A DNA stretch of 64,000 bases from Trogon surrucura (taxonomy: Eukaryota > Chordata > Aves > Trogoniformes > Trogonidae). The notes beneath the pieces are model-generated. The model worked only from the letters and a program-made list of their open reading frames with translations, was not told the DNA's origin and did no database searches. Every line of letters begins with the position of its first letter. The first letter of the stretch is position 1. Both the position numbers and the translations under genes were made by a program. Shown here in pieces: positions 1 through 13,398 of this stretch. The stretch is from assembly GCA_020746105.1 (NCBI GenBank), contig CM036658.1, positions 27,429,099-27,493,098 on the forward strand. The letters are read 5' to 3'.

Positions 1-3000
1 CCACTTCAGCTGAAGCTTCACAAACACCAAGCTCAAGAATTCTCTTTCAGTTTTTAACCACCACTTTTGTACTACTCAGATCAACATTTTTCTTTTCACA
101 ACTGCATGACATCAGTTTGCCTTTATGTACAGTCTACTAGAAAAGCCTGATCCTTTTCTCCACTCTAACAAGGTATTATCTAATCTTTATACATACACAG
201 GCAACATGAGCAGCAATGGCAGAAATACCAGTATAAATTACCCACTGAGTGACTGTCATTGCTTTGCTATCCAGTCCCATGAGGTTTTGTCTTTTTCCTC
301 ATTGTTACAATTTCCAATGTGAGAAAAATAAAAAATAACTGACTCATCAACAGTGATGAACAAATGTAACTAAGAGGCAGCTCAATACAACAAAGTCATA
401 GCTGATTTCATGTAATACTGGCCATAATCCTGCTTGGAGCAGAAGGTAGGATTGGGGAACTTTCCGAAGTCCCTTCTAGTACGTCTTTTCATGGTTCTTT
501 CATACAGTAATAAAAGGCAATTAGCAGTTTGAAGAATGGGATCTAAGCATGGGCAATTCTTAACTACAAATTCACCGGTACATGTGAAGAGTAAAGCAAT
601 GTGCAATTTTAGCTAGCATATCTGATCTGCACTGAGAAATATTGTTCACAAATTCCCTATATTTATTGTGATTACTTTTTAAAATAAAAGATAGATTTTT
701 TAATTCCTCTTATTTAGATTTTCTTGATGCATATTTCTCTCAAGCCCTACTAAAATAAACTCAGATTGTATAAACAAGAGGTTTAGATATTTCATCAAGC
801 ATTTTTTGATGTGTCAAGTATACAAAAGAGAAGATAGTTTGCCAAAATACACTTTTAAATCAGCAAGTCATATAGTGAGTACCTATACACATTGATTGCA
901 CTCCTTCTAGTTGCTGCGTGGGAACCCAGCCTAATTTCTGAGGCCTGTAGCAGAGGTTTCTACTTCTGAGATATTGTTTGAGAGCCTCTTTGTAGTGTAA
1001 TGGAGGGGACTAGCTGCTATTAGAACAAGACTTGTCTGATCCTTGTGTTTTGCATCAAGAGGTGCAGGTCTATTATGATTCCAGTAAGACATGCAGCCTC
1101 TGCAAAGCTTCACTTAAAATGGCATTTATTCGAGTTAACACTGTAAAGAAAGACAGAACAGTGTAGACGAAAAACTTACTTCCCTTTAGATGCTGAGAAC
1201 ACAGAGTGGTGCAGCATCTGCAGCACCTTGTGCAGACACAGTCCGCAAAAGAGATTCCCACAATTTTGGTCATTCCAGCCATTCCAGGATTTTCTTATAA
1301 GGAAAAAACTTCATTCAACCTTCCTGCTAAGGATTTCCACATGAGGACTTGTTGCTGTGCTCTCTGGTACAGGGAAGGCCAGGCAGGTGGTGTAATGACT
1401 GGTACCCAGTGGGAGCTCCAGGTGGGATTCTCTGTTCTGTGAGCAGCCTGAGTTCGTCCTGTGGCCAGGGAATTTGTGCAGCATAGCAGAGCCCTGAAGG
1501 CCATGTTGTACCTGCAACACAACATATCTACTCAGGTTAACTTTTGTGTGGATCACCACCTCCTCCACATGAAATCGTCTTCTGGTCAGTTTCTACACAC
1601 CCTGTTAGAGCCTTGCCTTGCCACTACATGACTCAGCCTGCTTTTCCTCTCCAGTGAACATAAAGGCAAATTATAGACAAGTACACAAGTAGGTCAGTTG
1701 GAAACTTTCACACTGTAGAAATCTGCAGTTTTGCAGATGGCAGCTGATCCCTTGCATTCTCATTGTTTTTTCAGTTTCTTAACTTCAACCAAACAAGTGA
1801 ATCACCTTAATTCATTCTAAAATACTGAACTGAATATCTCTCGTTTAATTTAAACAACGTAAACAGACTACAATAGTTATATGCATTAAGTTCCCATGCA
1901 TGCAAGTCCAATACCAGAAAATGAAATTACCACAGAAGTTCCAAAATACAGTGCAATTAAACAAAGAAAAAAAAAAAAAAAAGGAAAGAAACCAAAATCC
2001 CAACATTTATTACCCAGCAAGCTTAAGATATTAGCTGAAGCAAAATCAGTTAACTTTGCTTGTGATCCATGGACATTACAAGTAGCCATCAGGAACTTGA
2101 TGTCCTGCTGTGTTTTCAAAAGTTCCTACTATGACAGACAGGTGCTTGGAATGAAAACAGAGAAAACCTACTCAGTGTCAGCACTTGGTTGCTTTTCGAG
2201 TGTAGCCAAAACGTATCCAAAATATGTATCTGCAAAAAAAAGTGTATTCTTATAACAACAATAATACTCCGTATTCTTCAGCAGAGATCAAATGTGATAG
2301 CTAAAACAAGTTTCCTCCAGTAGCCTCAGTTGATTTTAGTGCATTTACAGTTAAGAAATTTTTTCCTTTGGCAGACCCTTCAAACCCTGACCACCGCTGG
2401 AGCTCTAGGTTTTTTCCCTCTCCTAATGCTAGCCTGCACTCTCCTAATCAACGCTGCACATGTCCCTAAATGTGGGCTAAGCCATAACCAAGGTAGAAAA
2501 GTTCACAGGTGACAACTGTTTTTACAGTCACTTCTTTTGAAGTGGCAGACCCTTGCAGCCTCGCTGCAATTCAGAATAGTCCTTCTTCTGACACTCATCT
2601 AAACTTTTCTCAAACTGCTCACTGTGTCACTATACAGAGGAAATACAGAAACGTTCATGGGAAGAGACTACTAGAACTCATGCAGTCTTAAATGTAAATA
2701 TTTCCAGTTTGTGGGGTTTGCCTGCATTTTGTATCTATACAGTCACTGTAATTAGGCACTTGACAGATTATTAACAATATTTATGATTTTTTTTCCCAGA
2801 GAAATGGTTGGTGCTTGGGACTTTCCTACAGTGTGTCACACAATCTAAGTCCTTTAATCCTAGATTAAGCACTTTTGCTTTGACCTCTGTAACAATGTAG
2901 ACAAGAACTAATTATCTTTTCTTGAATCAATATTTCTTTCTTTGCCTGATGTGAATTGAATGAAGCACAAAGACCAACCAGCATATGTTCCATGCAGGTC

Positions 3001-4479
3001 ATAGAGCAAGAAGTATTGATCAACAGAAAGATAGTTATTCCTGCCTTGCGTACATTGTGCAGTGAAAACAAAAGGGACCTGATTCACTTAAGGTAAGAAA
3101 ACGCAGGGATTTCCTGTCAATGCTTTCACAAGGAGGTTGTCAAAAATCTCACCCTTCTACCTGTGATTATAGCTCAGTGAATCTTGCTTAAAAAAAGAAA
3201 AAAGAGATGCTATCATAACGCAATCGGATATTTTTATTATTTAAGCAAGATAGTCTTCCCTTTTTTTGAACGTCTATCCAAGCAGAAAAGCAATAACACA
3301 ATAAATAGCCCTAAGCAGAAATGTTCATAAATGTGGTCCTGACAAACATAATCAGTACTAGATCGGCAGAGTTTGTCTGAAATGCTGTTATGTATACAAG
3401 ATGACTTTGCGTTTTCCTAGAAAGAAATTAAATCTTCTAGGACAGAGAAACTGACCCCTATTTCACCTTCACACTTGCTGAATTGCAGTCATAACTACCT
3501 TGAGGCATCAGGCCAAAGTACCACATAACTTATACAAAGGTCACGCAGGTTAGCAACCATCCCAAACATATCCTAATGATACCTTTACAGTCTAGTCCTC
3601 CCAAATCCACCAAAGTATTTACAGTTTGTAACTCCTCAGTAGGAGCACACCTCACTGGCCTCATCAGGGAAATGAATATTCCACCCTGCATGAAAGATCT
3701 ATATTCCAAACTTCTGAAATATGCTGAAAGCTCCTTTTACCAGTAGCAGTCTAGCCATTTTGGATAATCTCACAAAATTTGCATAGAACATTGAGATATA
3801 TCTGCAAAAATTTAAGTTGTCTTTTTAAAACTAATTAGCTCAGAGATCATATCATTCTTCAGTTACTAAGGGGCAGAGAAAGCATGACGTAAAATACTGC
3901 ATTACAACCTCAGGCAGCTCATTAGCATTCTTTCGGGATCATCCTATCTCAAACAGTTTTGTGGTTAAAGAAACCTCAAACAAATTTGCAATATTACTGA
4001 AATTAAGAGAACAAGAGAACACTTACCAACATGCATGTGTATATCACTCTTCAGTTAACTTCTGTTTACAGAAATGAGAAAATGTCCAAATTAGTACAAT
4101 AATGTATACCCAATCTTAATTAAAACAAATAAAAAACAATAAATAAAGCCAGTTCAAAAATGTGTGTCTCACCACACATAGCAAGCAAATGCAAGCAGAA
4201 AAAAAACTCCATGTGTTGGCTTACATTTAGATTCATTAAAATTTAAAACTATGATTGAAGTTTCGTCAAAGACAATGGGGAAGATGCATACAGTTCACTT
4301 TTCTTAGAGAAAGGGGAAATACTCTCAGACTTCTGATGCTCTAATGGCTTTGAGTTCACACTGTCACATATTACACTCACAACAGTAAAATCACAGTAGT
4401 AGAACCACGAGAAAAAGAAAGCTGGAAAAGACATTGTGAGTTTCCTTGTTACTACACATCAAGGCAGGATCAGCTATCT
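1..4479. other. AT-rich unique sequence, no gene recognised
   Basis: No open frame here resembles a known protein, and codon use looks random. Short A runs occur near 1966-1982. One 119-residue frame spans that A-run (1896-2255); its lysine block simply translates the poly-A, so I do not call it. No transposon terminus was recognised. Very old, diverged repeats may be present below what can be seen by eye. Confidence 0.5.
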
Positions 4480-4900
4480 GTATCCATTCCAGAGAAATCT
4501 TCAAGCAGTTCTCAAAAACACTCCTGGCAATTATAGTAATATCAGCTCCCAATGCAATCTTCTGTAGTGCTCCATTATCCCTACTGCCAGAAAGTGTTTC
4601 CTAATGGCTAACTAACCTCTTCTTTTTTTTTTTTTCTTTTTTCATAACTTCTAAGTTCATTACATTTTGTTCTACTTATTCCCTTCGAAGCTCAATATCT
4701 TGTGTCCTACTAATCACAATCAGGGAGAACTAATTACTTTCCTCTGCTCTACAATAAACTTTTACATATTTGAAAACTGCAATCCAATGCCATTCATATG
4801 GCATCCATGTGTACAAAATTATACTTTTTCTTGTATCTTTCTTCTTTGTTGGTATATGAAGACTAACCAGAAGGACAGTTCCCACTACTTTGCTGGCTAC
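4480..4900 (-). mobile_element. Ancient CR1/L3-type LINE 3' fragment
   Basis: Read on the minus strand, this matches the C-terminal reverse-transcriptase flank and 3' region of an old amniote CR1/L3-type LINE. The recognisable stretches on the plus strand are 'gccagaaagtgtttcctaat' (about 4588) and 'cttttacatatttgaaaact' (about 4759), which correspond to the 'NFF..R' and 'LYNYLK' coding stretches of CR1 elements. The fragment has many substitutions and a pyrimidine run at about 4620-4640 and is clearly dead. It is far more diverged than the CR1 copies later in the window, so it probably predates modern bird lineages. The 5' limit is uncertain. Confidence 0.55.
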
Positions 4901-7900
4901 TTGCTGAAGTTGCCTTCATACTAATACAAGCCTGGGTAATTATAAACTCTTTGATGCAGAAAATCTTACAAGCTCACATGCTTATTTTACAACAACTGAC
5001 TCACCAAAATAAGAGTGGATGGAGATACAAGAGGTCATCTAATTCCTTACAAGAGGTCATCTTCTTCCCAGGAGATCATACTTGGTTAAAATTTAATCAG
5101 TGTTACCTATTATTTCTCTGTATAACAGAATGGGAGTTAATTAGCCCAACATATTTTCCATATAGCAAGCCTTACTTGTGTTGTACACTATCAGAATCAG
5201 CACTGTTATCGGTATCCAAAGCGCAGCACAGGTGGAGGTCTTCACACTGAGGAAGTTCAAGGGGCTCACCAAAATTCCAGTGCTAGGTTGCATGTTCTTG
5301 AGTGCCATCTACTGGCACTTCAGCTCTTCAGACACTATAGCTAACCAAGCCGGTCCAAGGCTGATCGCACTGAACGATTAATACCATAGGTGGCTCTCCT
5401 TGCTGACCCCAGTGATGGTGTTTAATTTCCTGTAGCCACAGGCAATGTCAGGTGGTCTTCTGGGCAATAAATGCATAAGCTGCCACAAACTGGAGACCAC
5501 AACCATACAAATATTTCATCTCTAAAGTGTTCCTGTGTCAATTCTGATGAAATCAACAAAGATACTTTGTTTCACCATATGACAATATAATTTCAGTTAA
5601 TTTTAACTCAGCCTAATTACTACACTATACTCTATATATAGTATATATACATATATACTGTATATTTTTTCAGAGGCTCTGGAAAACAGAGCTGTATAGA
5701 CACACCTACTTGTTCCTTTCCACAAAAAGCATGACAAACACAATTTAATATTACTTTAGAACCATATTTTTTGACATAGGAAAAGCAAGTATTCTAAATT
5801 TAAACAGCAGAGCAAATCAAAATATAGGTCATCATCCCCCAGTCCTGTATTCCTTGGTGTTCCTCTGTTCACCAAGAAGAACTGTAGCTAACAGGTTACC
5901 TTCTTCCTTTAAGACTAGCCTAAGCAGATGAGTATCCATTTACAGTTGGGCTGAGTGAAGGCAGCTTTTGGTGCAAGACTGAAGAGAACTGCAAACTCAT
6001 CTTTGCACTCACATCAAGACACTTAGCCACTTTGCTTCTGTACCTGCAAGATCAACAGGACCCAAAACACAAATAATCTGAAAAGAAAAATAATAATTTG
6101 TATTGTAGGATAAAATGATTACAAAAAAAAAAAAAATGTTTTGCTTTCAATGGGTCTCAAAACAAAAGCACTTTAACCTTGACCATAGAAGTCTGTAAAA
6201 CTGTCCTCATTTCTTCTTCCCAGTAGCATCAAAGTGAGTACTGGCTTCTTTCCTAATAATTCTGCTATGCTTACCAGAGAGAAAAATCACCTGGGGTTTA
6301 TGCTGCAGACCACAAAAATTACTCTACCACAAACAAGGTACATGAAATGCGAATTGACCAGACTGCAATTAAATCTGAATTTGAACTATTGATAATTAAT
6401 TTCCCTAGCAACAATTAAGCCATGATGCAACTTATTCATGATATGACTTTGACAGGTAAACCACCCTGCCTTTATCTCCCAGCCCCCAGCTCTGGCCTAA
6501 CGCCACAGAGTCTGAAGCTCTACGGCTGCCTCTGCACATGTGTTTTGGCTTGGGGCAGGGGTGCAGTTTCAAAGCAAATCCACCACTGCCTCCAGATGCC
6601 AAGTCAGATCACAAAACAGTCTGTGTGCACAAAAAATACCATCCTCTCAGTGAAAACAAAACCAGAATTTCCACTCAGTGTGCACACCAAATGTGCTCCA
6701 GTCCTGGTTAGGCACTTGAAGGTTTCCAGTACTTCACCCTTCTACTAAGCAGTGCCAGTCACTACATGTTGCATTTTACCTAGGAAATCACTCAGGTATA
6801 GGCCTATAACGTTTTCTGTGGAAGCATCAGGTGCATGACAACAACCAAGAAGCGTCAAAGATGTGAAAGATCTGGGAAGACCTGGTCAAAAAACCTTATT
6901 TGCATAAAGCTGACAACAGACAAGTATGACCAAAGAGGTAGCACGGGAAGAAAGGAAATCTCATCAGCTACAAAGACACTTATGGCTGCTGGACAAAAGA
7001 GAGATGATGGTTCAGAGAAAAACCACGAATCCTTCGCTTTGTCATTGAACTTACCACACCGACAAATGGCATTCACAGCTAACCACTTTTCCTCCACTCC
7101 ACTTCACTTGCTCCTAGATGCTCTGCATGCCCCTCTACTGCATCTGTAAAGAAAGATTATATCCTGTAAAAGTGTTGTTCAGGAACACGGACCACTGGCA
7201 GGGGGCTGAGTGTGCAAGTGTTGAAGGCATTTTTCCTTGCTGTTTCAGTGCTTTGGAAAAGTGAGCTCATCTGCACCCTCACAGAAGGTGCAAAGAGAGT
7301 AACAGACACTCCCAAGAAAGAGGATTTAAGGAGTCTGGTCCATAATGCAGAGCCTGTCTTCTCACAGTCAGACAGCCACAGGCATTTCCAGGCACGATGT
7401 GGTAAAGCTGGTGAAAGAGGACACAGGCTCCTTTGCAGTGTGAACAGTGCAGGCACGACATAACCCACAGTGCAGGGAGGCACACGAGCACTGCAAGTAT
7501 TACTGTCCCTGCTTCTCTATCCGAGGTTTTAAATGACTAGTGGTAGCAGGGACTATGGCGTGGCATCATCTGTGTGAGACAGGACAGTGTGGCATTGTTT
7601 AAAGCAATCTGCTTAAGCGGACAGCAGGCAAGCAATCAAAAATATATTGGGTAAGTTTCATTCGGACAACTTCAAATCACAGATGAAATGGTGATAGATA
7701 ATCAATGCAAACAAACTAAACCTGGTTTAGAGTAAAATGCCCAAATCATATTCAAGGCAGATATAAGGCCTCCAGCATCACCTGTTTCAACCCACTGACT
7801 TATTCCTGTTGCTTGCTAAGGTCAACACAGCTAATGAAATCAGAGTCACCTTTCTTGACTGCACACCCTACCTGACAAAGCCCTTTTGGAGAAGACAGTT

Positions 7901-10900
7901 GCATCAGATGTGGACACTCCTTCAGCTTTTGTGTCCGCAGAAGCATCTTCAAAACAGCTGATTTTAAGCAGACTGGTTCTACCCACCTTGAGGCAGCCTT
8001 ACCCAAGACACTATATGGAAAGAGTGAAGGGGAAAGTAGTTGCTCTATGCTGCTTCACTAGATCGGACCCCTAGCAATCAGCTTTACAAAATCTGCAATG
8101 TAAGGCAGTTTAACACTTGATCATTCCATCAGAGGAAAAGGCTGTCAACTGACACAACTATAGATAAGTTAGAAGTTCTTAAAAGATGGACAGGTAATTT
8201 ATACACCATTTACAAGTCACATCTTAAAACTTTACAATATTAATAACCTTAAAACCTGTCACAAAAGCTAAGCTTATCTCAGCTAAAAATATTATTGCAA
8301 CTTTTCTTCCCCATCTGATAGAGAGGACATTACCCCAGGATTAGAAGCCATGTCAAGTGGCAGCTGCGCAGCTGAAAAAACAGCTAGGTCTCTCTTGCTA
8401 CATCGTCAACAATGGTACCTCACTTTTTTAGTATAATGCCCTAAGCATTTGCTGTCATTTGATTTTGGGATCAAGAAAAGCTGCTGAGTGAGACCTACAT
8501 GAAAGGTGTCTCTTTCTTTTAAGGCTAGTAGTTAAAAGTATTCCATCCCTATTCAGACTTTCTCTCCCAGCAGTACTATGCTAAGAATTCCAGCTGTGGA
8601 CCTTAAAAATTAAAGGGCTTGCCATTATTGTACCTATGAGGTAAATGAATCATTTAATCTATGATATAATTTTACACTCTGCATTCTTCATTTAGTACTT
8701 CCATGACACAGCTTTTCATATGAGCTTCCTCATTTTGTTACCCGCTGCTCAGTACACAAAAGCAAAATGCTTTACGCAGTCTTGTCTTAAATTGTTCATT
8801 CAGTTTCTGCTTTTCTCTTTCATAGCTACACACCTGAGTCAAAGCTTTCCACCAACACACTCTGAAAAATTTTGAGCCAGCATTACAATTCCAGTTCCTC
8901 TTTCAAATAAATCTCGTTTAATTACAATGAAGTTATGATCTAAAATGCAACACCTTTAAATGACAAGCTATTCAAAACTACATTTTGCAACATCAGTTCA
9001 TCTGCAACAGAACGTAAATTTCAAAGTACTTGGAGTTCTTAACTTTGAACAAGTCAAAGAATGATTAAATAGCAGCCTTCGAACCAGCCACTTGAATTTA
9101 AAATTTCTTTAACTTCAGCCAGACTTTTGTGAGTGCAATAGTTACCATGTTAGTATCCAGGGTACTTTTAATATAAAAAAAAAGCTTCTTATCAGCCACA
9201 ATTAGATCCAGAACTCCTGGTAAGTTGCATGTCTCATATACAAAAAGAAATATATAACTCAGCAACGCAGGTGGAAAACAAAACACAACTGTATGCTTTT
9301 CTACAATGCTGAGTTAACAGTTACTATGTAAGAACATGTTTAGTATTTACACACTAAAATGATTATTTTCCTAAATAATTGAGTAACCCAAGCATAAATA
9401 CTTAATAAGATGGAAGCTTGCATTCGCCACAGAATATGAGGAATTTCTGAACAGATAAATGCTGAGACAGTTCTCCAATGTCCTGTACCTTGTCCCAAGG
9501 TGTGGTGTACACAGGAGAAGCACAAACTGCTAAATCACAGCAGTGCAAGCGAGCTTCATCAGGTGCAGAAACACATCTTAAAAAAGAGACTCTCATCATA
9601 TTATGGTGGAGTGGTCAAGTGACATCCAGAAAAACTTTTAAAGATTCAAATACACTAACTCTAATGCAACAAGTATTACACATAGGATAAAGACACAGAG
9701 CCTGATCCTCACCTCTGACAACTTTTAAACACATCAGTGGGTTTAAGTCAGTGGAGCTATTCTCTATCTACGTTAGATGAAAACACAGTGTAACACAAAA
9801 ACATTCTTGTGCTGATTTTTTTCAACTCAAGGCCAACACTTTCATTCTTGTTCAGTATTTGCTTTTGTTCTGATTAACAAAATTCAGACTCTTACACGAT
9901 TTATTAGCTTTCAAGTGAAGAAATACAGAGAAAAGAGAAGTGGTAAATTGTCAGAGATGGAATCTAAAAAGGAGCACCTGTTTTAGGCACCAACCTGGTT
10001 TTCATTGTTTTGGAAATCTCCTGTTTTGGAAGTCTGATTATGGAAGTAAAACTTCAAGAGTAAAACAAACAAATAGACAAACCCCACAGTAACAGCTGAG
10101 CCCAAGTTTTAAGATGTAGCCAGAAATCAACCTTTACTTGACCCAAATGGTAACGGATCTCTTAGTGTCTATGAACAAAGCTAAACCTTAGTTAAGGAAA
10201 AGCAGAGCACTGAAAGCAGCAAAAGAAGAAACAGAGGTTTCGTGTGTGAGAAAATCCAGGCAAATCCATGTGCATATTGAGCTCTGCTGGCCAAGGTATG
10301 CAAGACTCAACGTACAGATGCAGGAATCCATTCACCTTCATTTCTTTGTGGGTCTAGCTCTCATCCTTCTCTTGTACAAGAGCATAAATTGCACGTAGAT
10401 CTGTTACAGAAGCAGTGTACAAAAGACAGGATTAGTCCTGATTGCTGGATAAATACCCATTTTACAAATGATTAAAAAAAAACAGGACGGAATTTATTTT
10501 TTTTTCCAAAACTTTGGCAATGTAAAAGAAAAAGCTTTCAGAACAATTTTGAATTGTTGCAATGAACATATTTTTCCTCAAGAAGGCAGTTTTGTTTGGG
10601 TCAGAATCTGATGCCCAGGGATTGGAAACTTGGTGCTCATGCTGAGCACCTCTCACTGATTCCAACTGGGAGTTCTCATGATTCCCAACCTTGCCTGACC
10701 AGTACTGGTACTGTAATAAGTACACGTATCATTTTTTGTGTCTTGAAAGCAGAATAGCTATGAAAGCATGGTGCTACATTGGTTTGGCTGTGATTTAGAC
10801 TTTATGAACCCAGATGCAGATATAGGCTAACATGACTGGTTTACTTCTAATTCCGTAAGTGTGGTCAGGTCAGCCCTGCCTTTCATGATAAATGGGTATT

Positions 10901-12315
10901 TTACATGCTTCTCCATCTGTGAAAATAAAGATTTTCTTTTATGGCTGTTGTAGTGGTGCCATGCAATCCCAATACAGCTATTCTCCTAACAATCCTGTGA
11001 GGTCTGATGTCTGTAATGCCCCAAACAAATGTCATGTCCTATACACAAACACACTTTTTCACTCTGGACATTTAAAGCTGAAACCAAATTCTGAATAGTA
11101 CTTACTATCTTTTTGCTTCTCTCATCATTCTTTTGGATCCTACTGCTTTGCCTACGTTATGCTCCAGTGAGGCAACAATGGTTTCAGAAATGAGGTTGTG
11201 ATAAATCTTACAGGAATCTCAAAATAAAACAGGTAGAAATCCATATAGCAGGGATGAACTCAGAATGCTTGTCATAGTTCTGAGATTCAGCCAAACTGAT
11301 TATACAGCCAGCTTGGGCTAAGAACATACAGACAGAGACAAGAAGTTCAGAGCATATATCTGAAGCACACTGCACTGTGGGAACTCTATGCAAAGAAGCA
11401 TATTATTGATCTGAAAGATTACAGAGAAAGATTAGAGAGTGAGCAAGCTGTGCATTTCGAGAAAAATCATTTGGACAAAAAGATACATTTAGCTTCCATA
11501 TATGCAGGGGTAAGTACAACACTTTTAAGACAGGGCAAATTTGCATTTTAAGATTCACATCACACATTTACTGCCTTTAAACCTGGAAGAGCCCAATCGT
11601 GTATACATGCACAGACCTGCTAAAGATTGTAGAGCAGATTACCCACTCGTGCAAGGCTACAAGAGTGCTTAGTTTCAAGGAAGCTTTTTTAGTTGGTAAT
11701 GTATCAGAGATATCCAGCTTTTCATAGATACTGGTTTAGACTTTCGTGTGTAACTCCACACAAGCTCCCAAAGGCCATAAGGTGTAGTTTTCTGGTCTAT
11801 TCGGCACATATGCATTATCGATCAGACAACTCTCAATTATTCAGTAACTCATTGATTCACTCAGGTAACCCTGCCTTGTGCCCACAGACCAATCTATGGC
11901 ACAGTGTCAGCATCAGGGAAATATGTAGAGCACATAGTTCTTAGATCACTCCCACTTCACCTTCTGCTCTTCCAAGCTGTCCCTGCTGTCTTCAGGCTAC
12001 AGTTTACAAGTCTTCTAACCTTACAAACAAACTACGTATGCTCTTCCAGCTTAATTTACAGAAGTGTTATATAATCTGTAGTTTCACTTTATCCAGGTTG
12101 TCTCAATCCTTCTTTCCTTGAAATACTCTGACAAATTGGACAGAGACCATACAATAGTTGCATAACTGTATTTTACTTTTGCCCTAAATCTCTCCTTGAT
12201 TCAATGTGAAAGAACCAAGGTCAAGTTGTAACGAGATTCTTGTCTTATGTTTTCTCCCTTACACTTACTGGAAATTGCACAGAAAGTTACGAGAGGTTGG
12301 AGCCCATGGATGTCC
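4901..12315. other. Long AT-rich unique stretch, no gene recognised
   Basis: No coding gene or transposon is supported. Small features seen: a two-copy 'acaagaggtcatct' repeat at about 5029-5064, a self-complementary AT block at about 5630-5670, and an A run at about 6121-6136. The stretch 6420-7500 is slightly richer in G and C and has several open frames of 80-110 codons on both strands. Their translations have no recognisable domain and overlap each other, as expected of chance frames. Confidence 0.45.
5630..5670. repeat. AT-rich self-complementary simple repeat
   Basis: A run of alternating TA and TATATA blocks with short interruptions. The arms are complementary, so it could form a hairpin or cruciform. 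It is a plain low-complexity tract and no function is implied. Confidence 0.6.
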
Positions 12316-12319
12316 TTAC

Positions 12320-13245
12320 AAGGACACTCTATCCCCCCAGAAAGGTAATGGCGGTTGTGAGATGTTCCCAGTGACTGGAAGAAGGCAAATATTCTGCCTA
12401 TTTTCAGAAAAAAGGGAAGAAGAGAGACTTGGGTAACTCCTGACCAGTCAACCTAAAGTCCATCCCTCACAAGAATAGAAAGTATTACCTTCCCTTGCAG
12501 GATTATGAAGCGATTTCCAGGTAGACGAAAGGCATAAAAGTGACAGGGCATAGCCAGTCTTTACTTAATAGAAGCAAATCATGCTTGACCATCTTGACTG
12601 TCTTCTGTGATGAGAAGACCTGCCCTGCTGACAAAGGAAACACACGTCAGTAGATTCCCTTACAGCAGTGAAGGTCCACTGCATACTGCATTGCATTCAC
12701 AGGAGTGTTGACAGCAAAGGAGTTACTCCTTTCTCCGTGACGCTTAGGAGACCAGAACTAGAGTTCTGTGCCCATTTAAGGGACCTTCAGTGCAAGACAG
12801 AGAGCAAAAAGCTTGAGAGAGTCCAGCAGAAGGTCATTATTTTATGTCAGGGGTTAGAGCATATCATGTGTGAGGACAGGCTGAAATTAAAGAGCTTCTC
12901 GAGAACGGAGGAGAGAAAACTAAAAGGGAATTTGATTGGTCTCTTCTGGTATCTACATTGAGATGACAGAGAAAGAGAGTCAGAATCTTTTCAAAAGGTT
13001 ACGCTAAAAGAAAACTGATCGATGGCCACAAATTGCAAAAAAGGAAAAATTCTTCTCTGTAACAGTGGTTAGACACTGGAACAGATGGTCCAGAGATGTT
13101 TTGAAGTCTTCATCTTTCTGATTTTCCAGCTGAAGAATGCTCCAAGTAATTTAGACTAAACTTGATGCTGACCTGGCTCTGAATAGAATGTTGGGCTAAA
13201 CGGTTTCCAGAGGTTTCCTCCTACTTGAATTTTCTATGATTTGTG
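12320..13245 (+). mobile_element. CR1 LINE, old, partial ORF2 to 3' end
   Basis: Sense-oriented CR1. Its 5' limit falls where 'cccagtgactggaagaaggc' (about 12368) starts matching the 5' part of the reverse-transcriptase domain (the 'DWKKANVTPIFKKG' region of CR1). The catalytic middle of the domain is largely missing: sequence jumps from the start of the domain (to about 12620) to its C-terminal flank (from about 12750), where a frame reads 'LEFCAHLRDLQCK' then 'LERVQQKVIIL'. The copy ends near 'ttttctatgattt', a degenerate CR1 tail. Frames are broken and the copy cannot be active. Compared with a full CR1 of about 4.5 kb, only about 0.9 kb remains. Confidence 0.8.
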
Positions 13246-13335
13246 AGCAAGACACATCATCTCAGGAAATGAAACAGAAAAATAACTACACAGTGCCCTT
13301 GAAAATTAAACATAAAATTACAATATGAGATTCTA

Positions 13336-13398
13336 ATTAGAAAATTAGAAGATTGGAAGACGAGGGGATTAGAAGGTTAGATGATTAGAAGAGTAGAA
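13336..13398 (+). repeat. Small imperfect minisatellite, unit about 8-10 bp (attagaag)
   Basis: Six or so imperfect copies of a unit based on 'attagaag' or 'ggttagatg' run head to tail, about 90 bases after the end of the neighbouring CR1. The units vary in length and sequence, suggesting an old slippage product. Confidence 0.7.

Noticed and set aside
1896-2255. 119-codon frame with a lysine block
   Set aside because: It spans a 17-base A run. The remaining residues look random, with no start context or domain.
2365-2560. Two 'ggcagaccctt' stretches as a possible repeat family
   Set aside because: Similarity lasts only about 11 bases and the flanks differ.
6422-7483. Cluster of overlapping open frames on both strands
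   Set aside because: They overlap one another with no family resemblance; consistent with a patch of slightly lower AT content.
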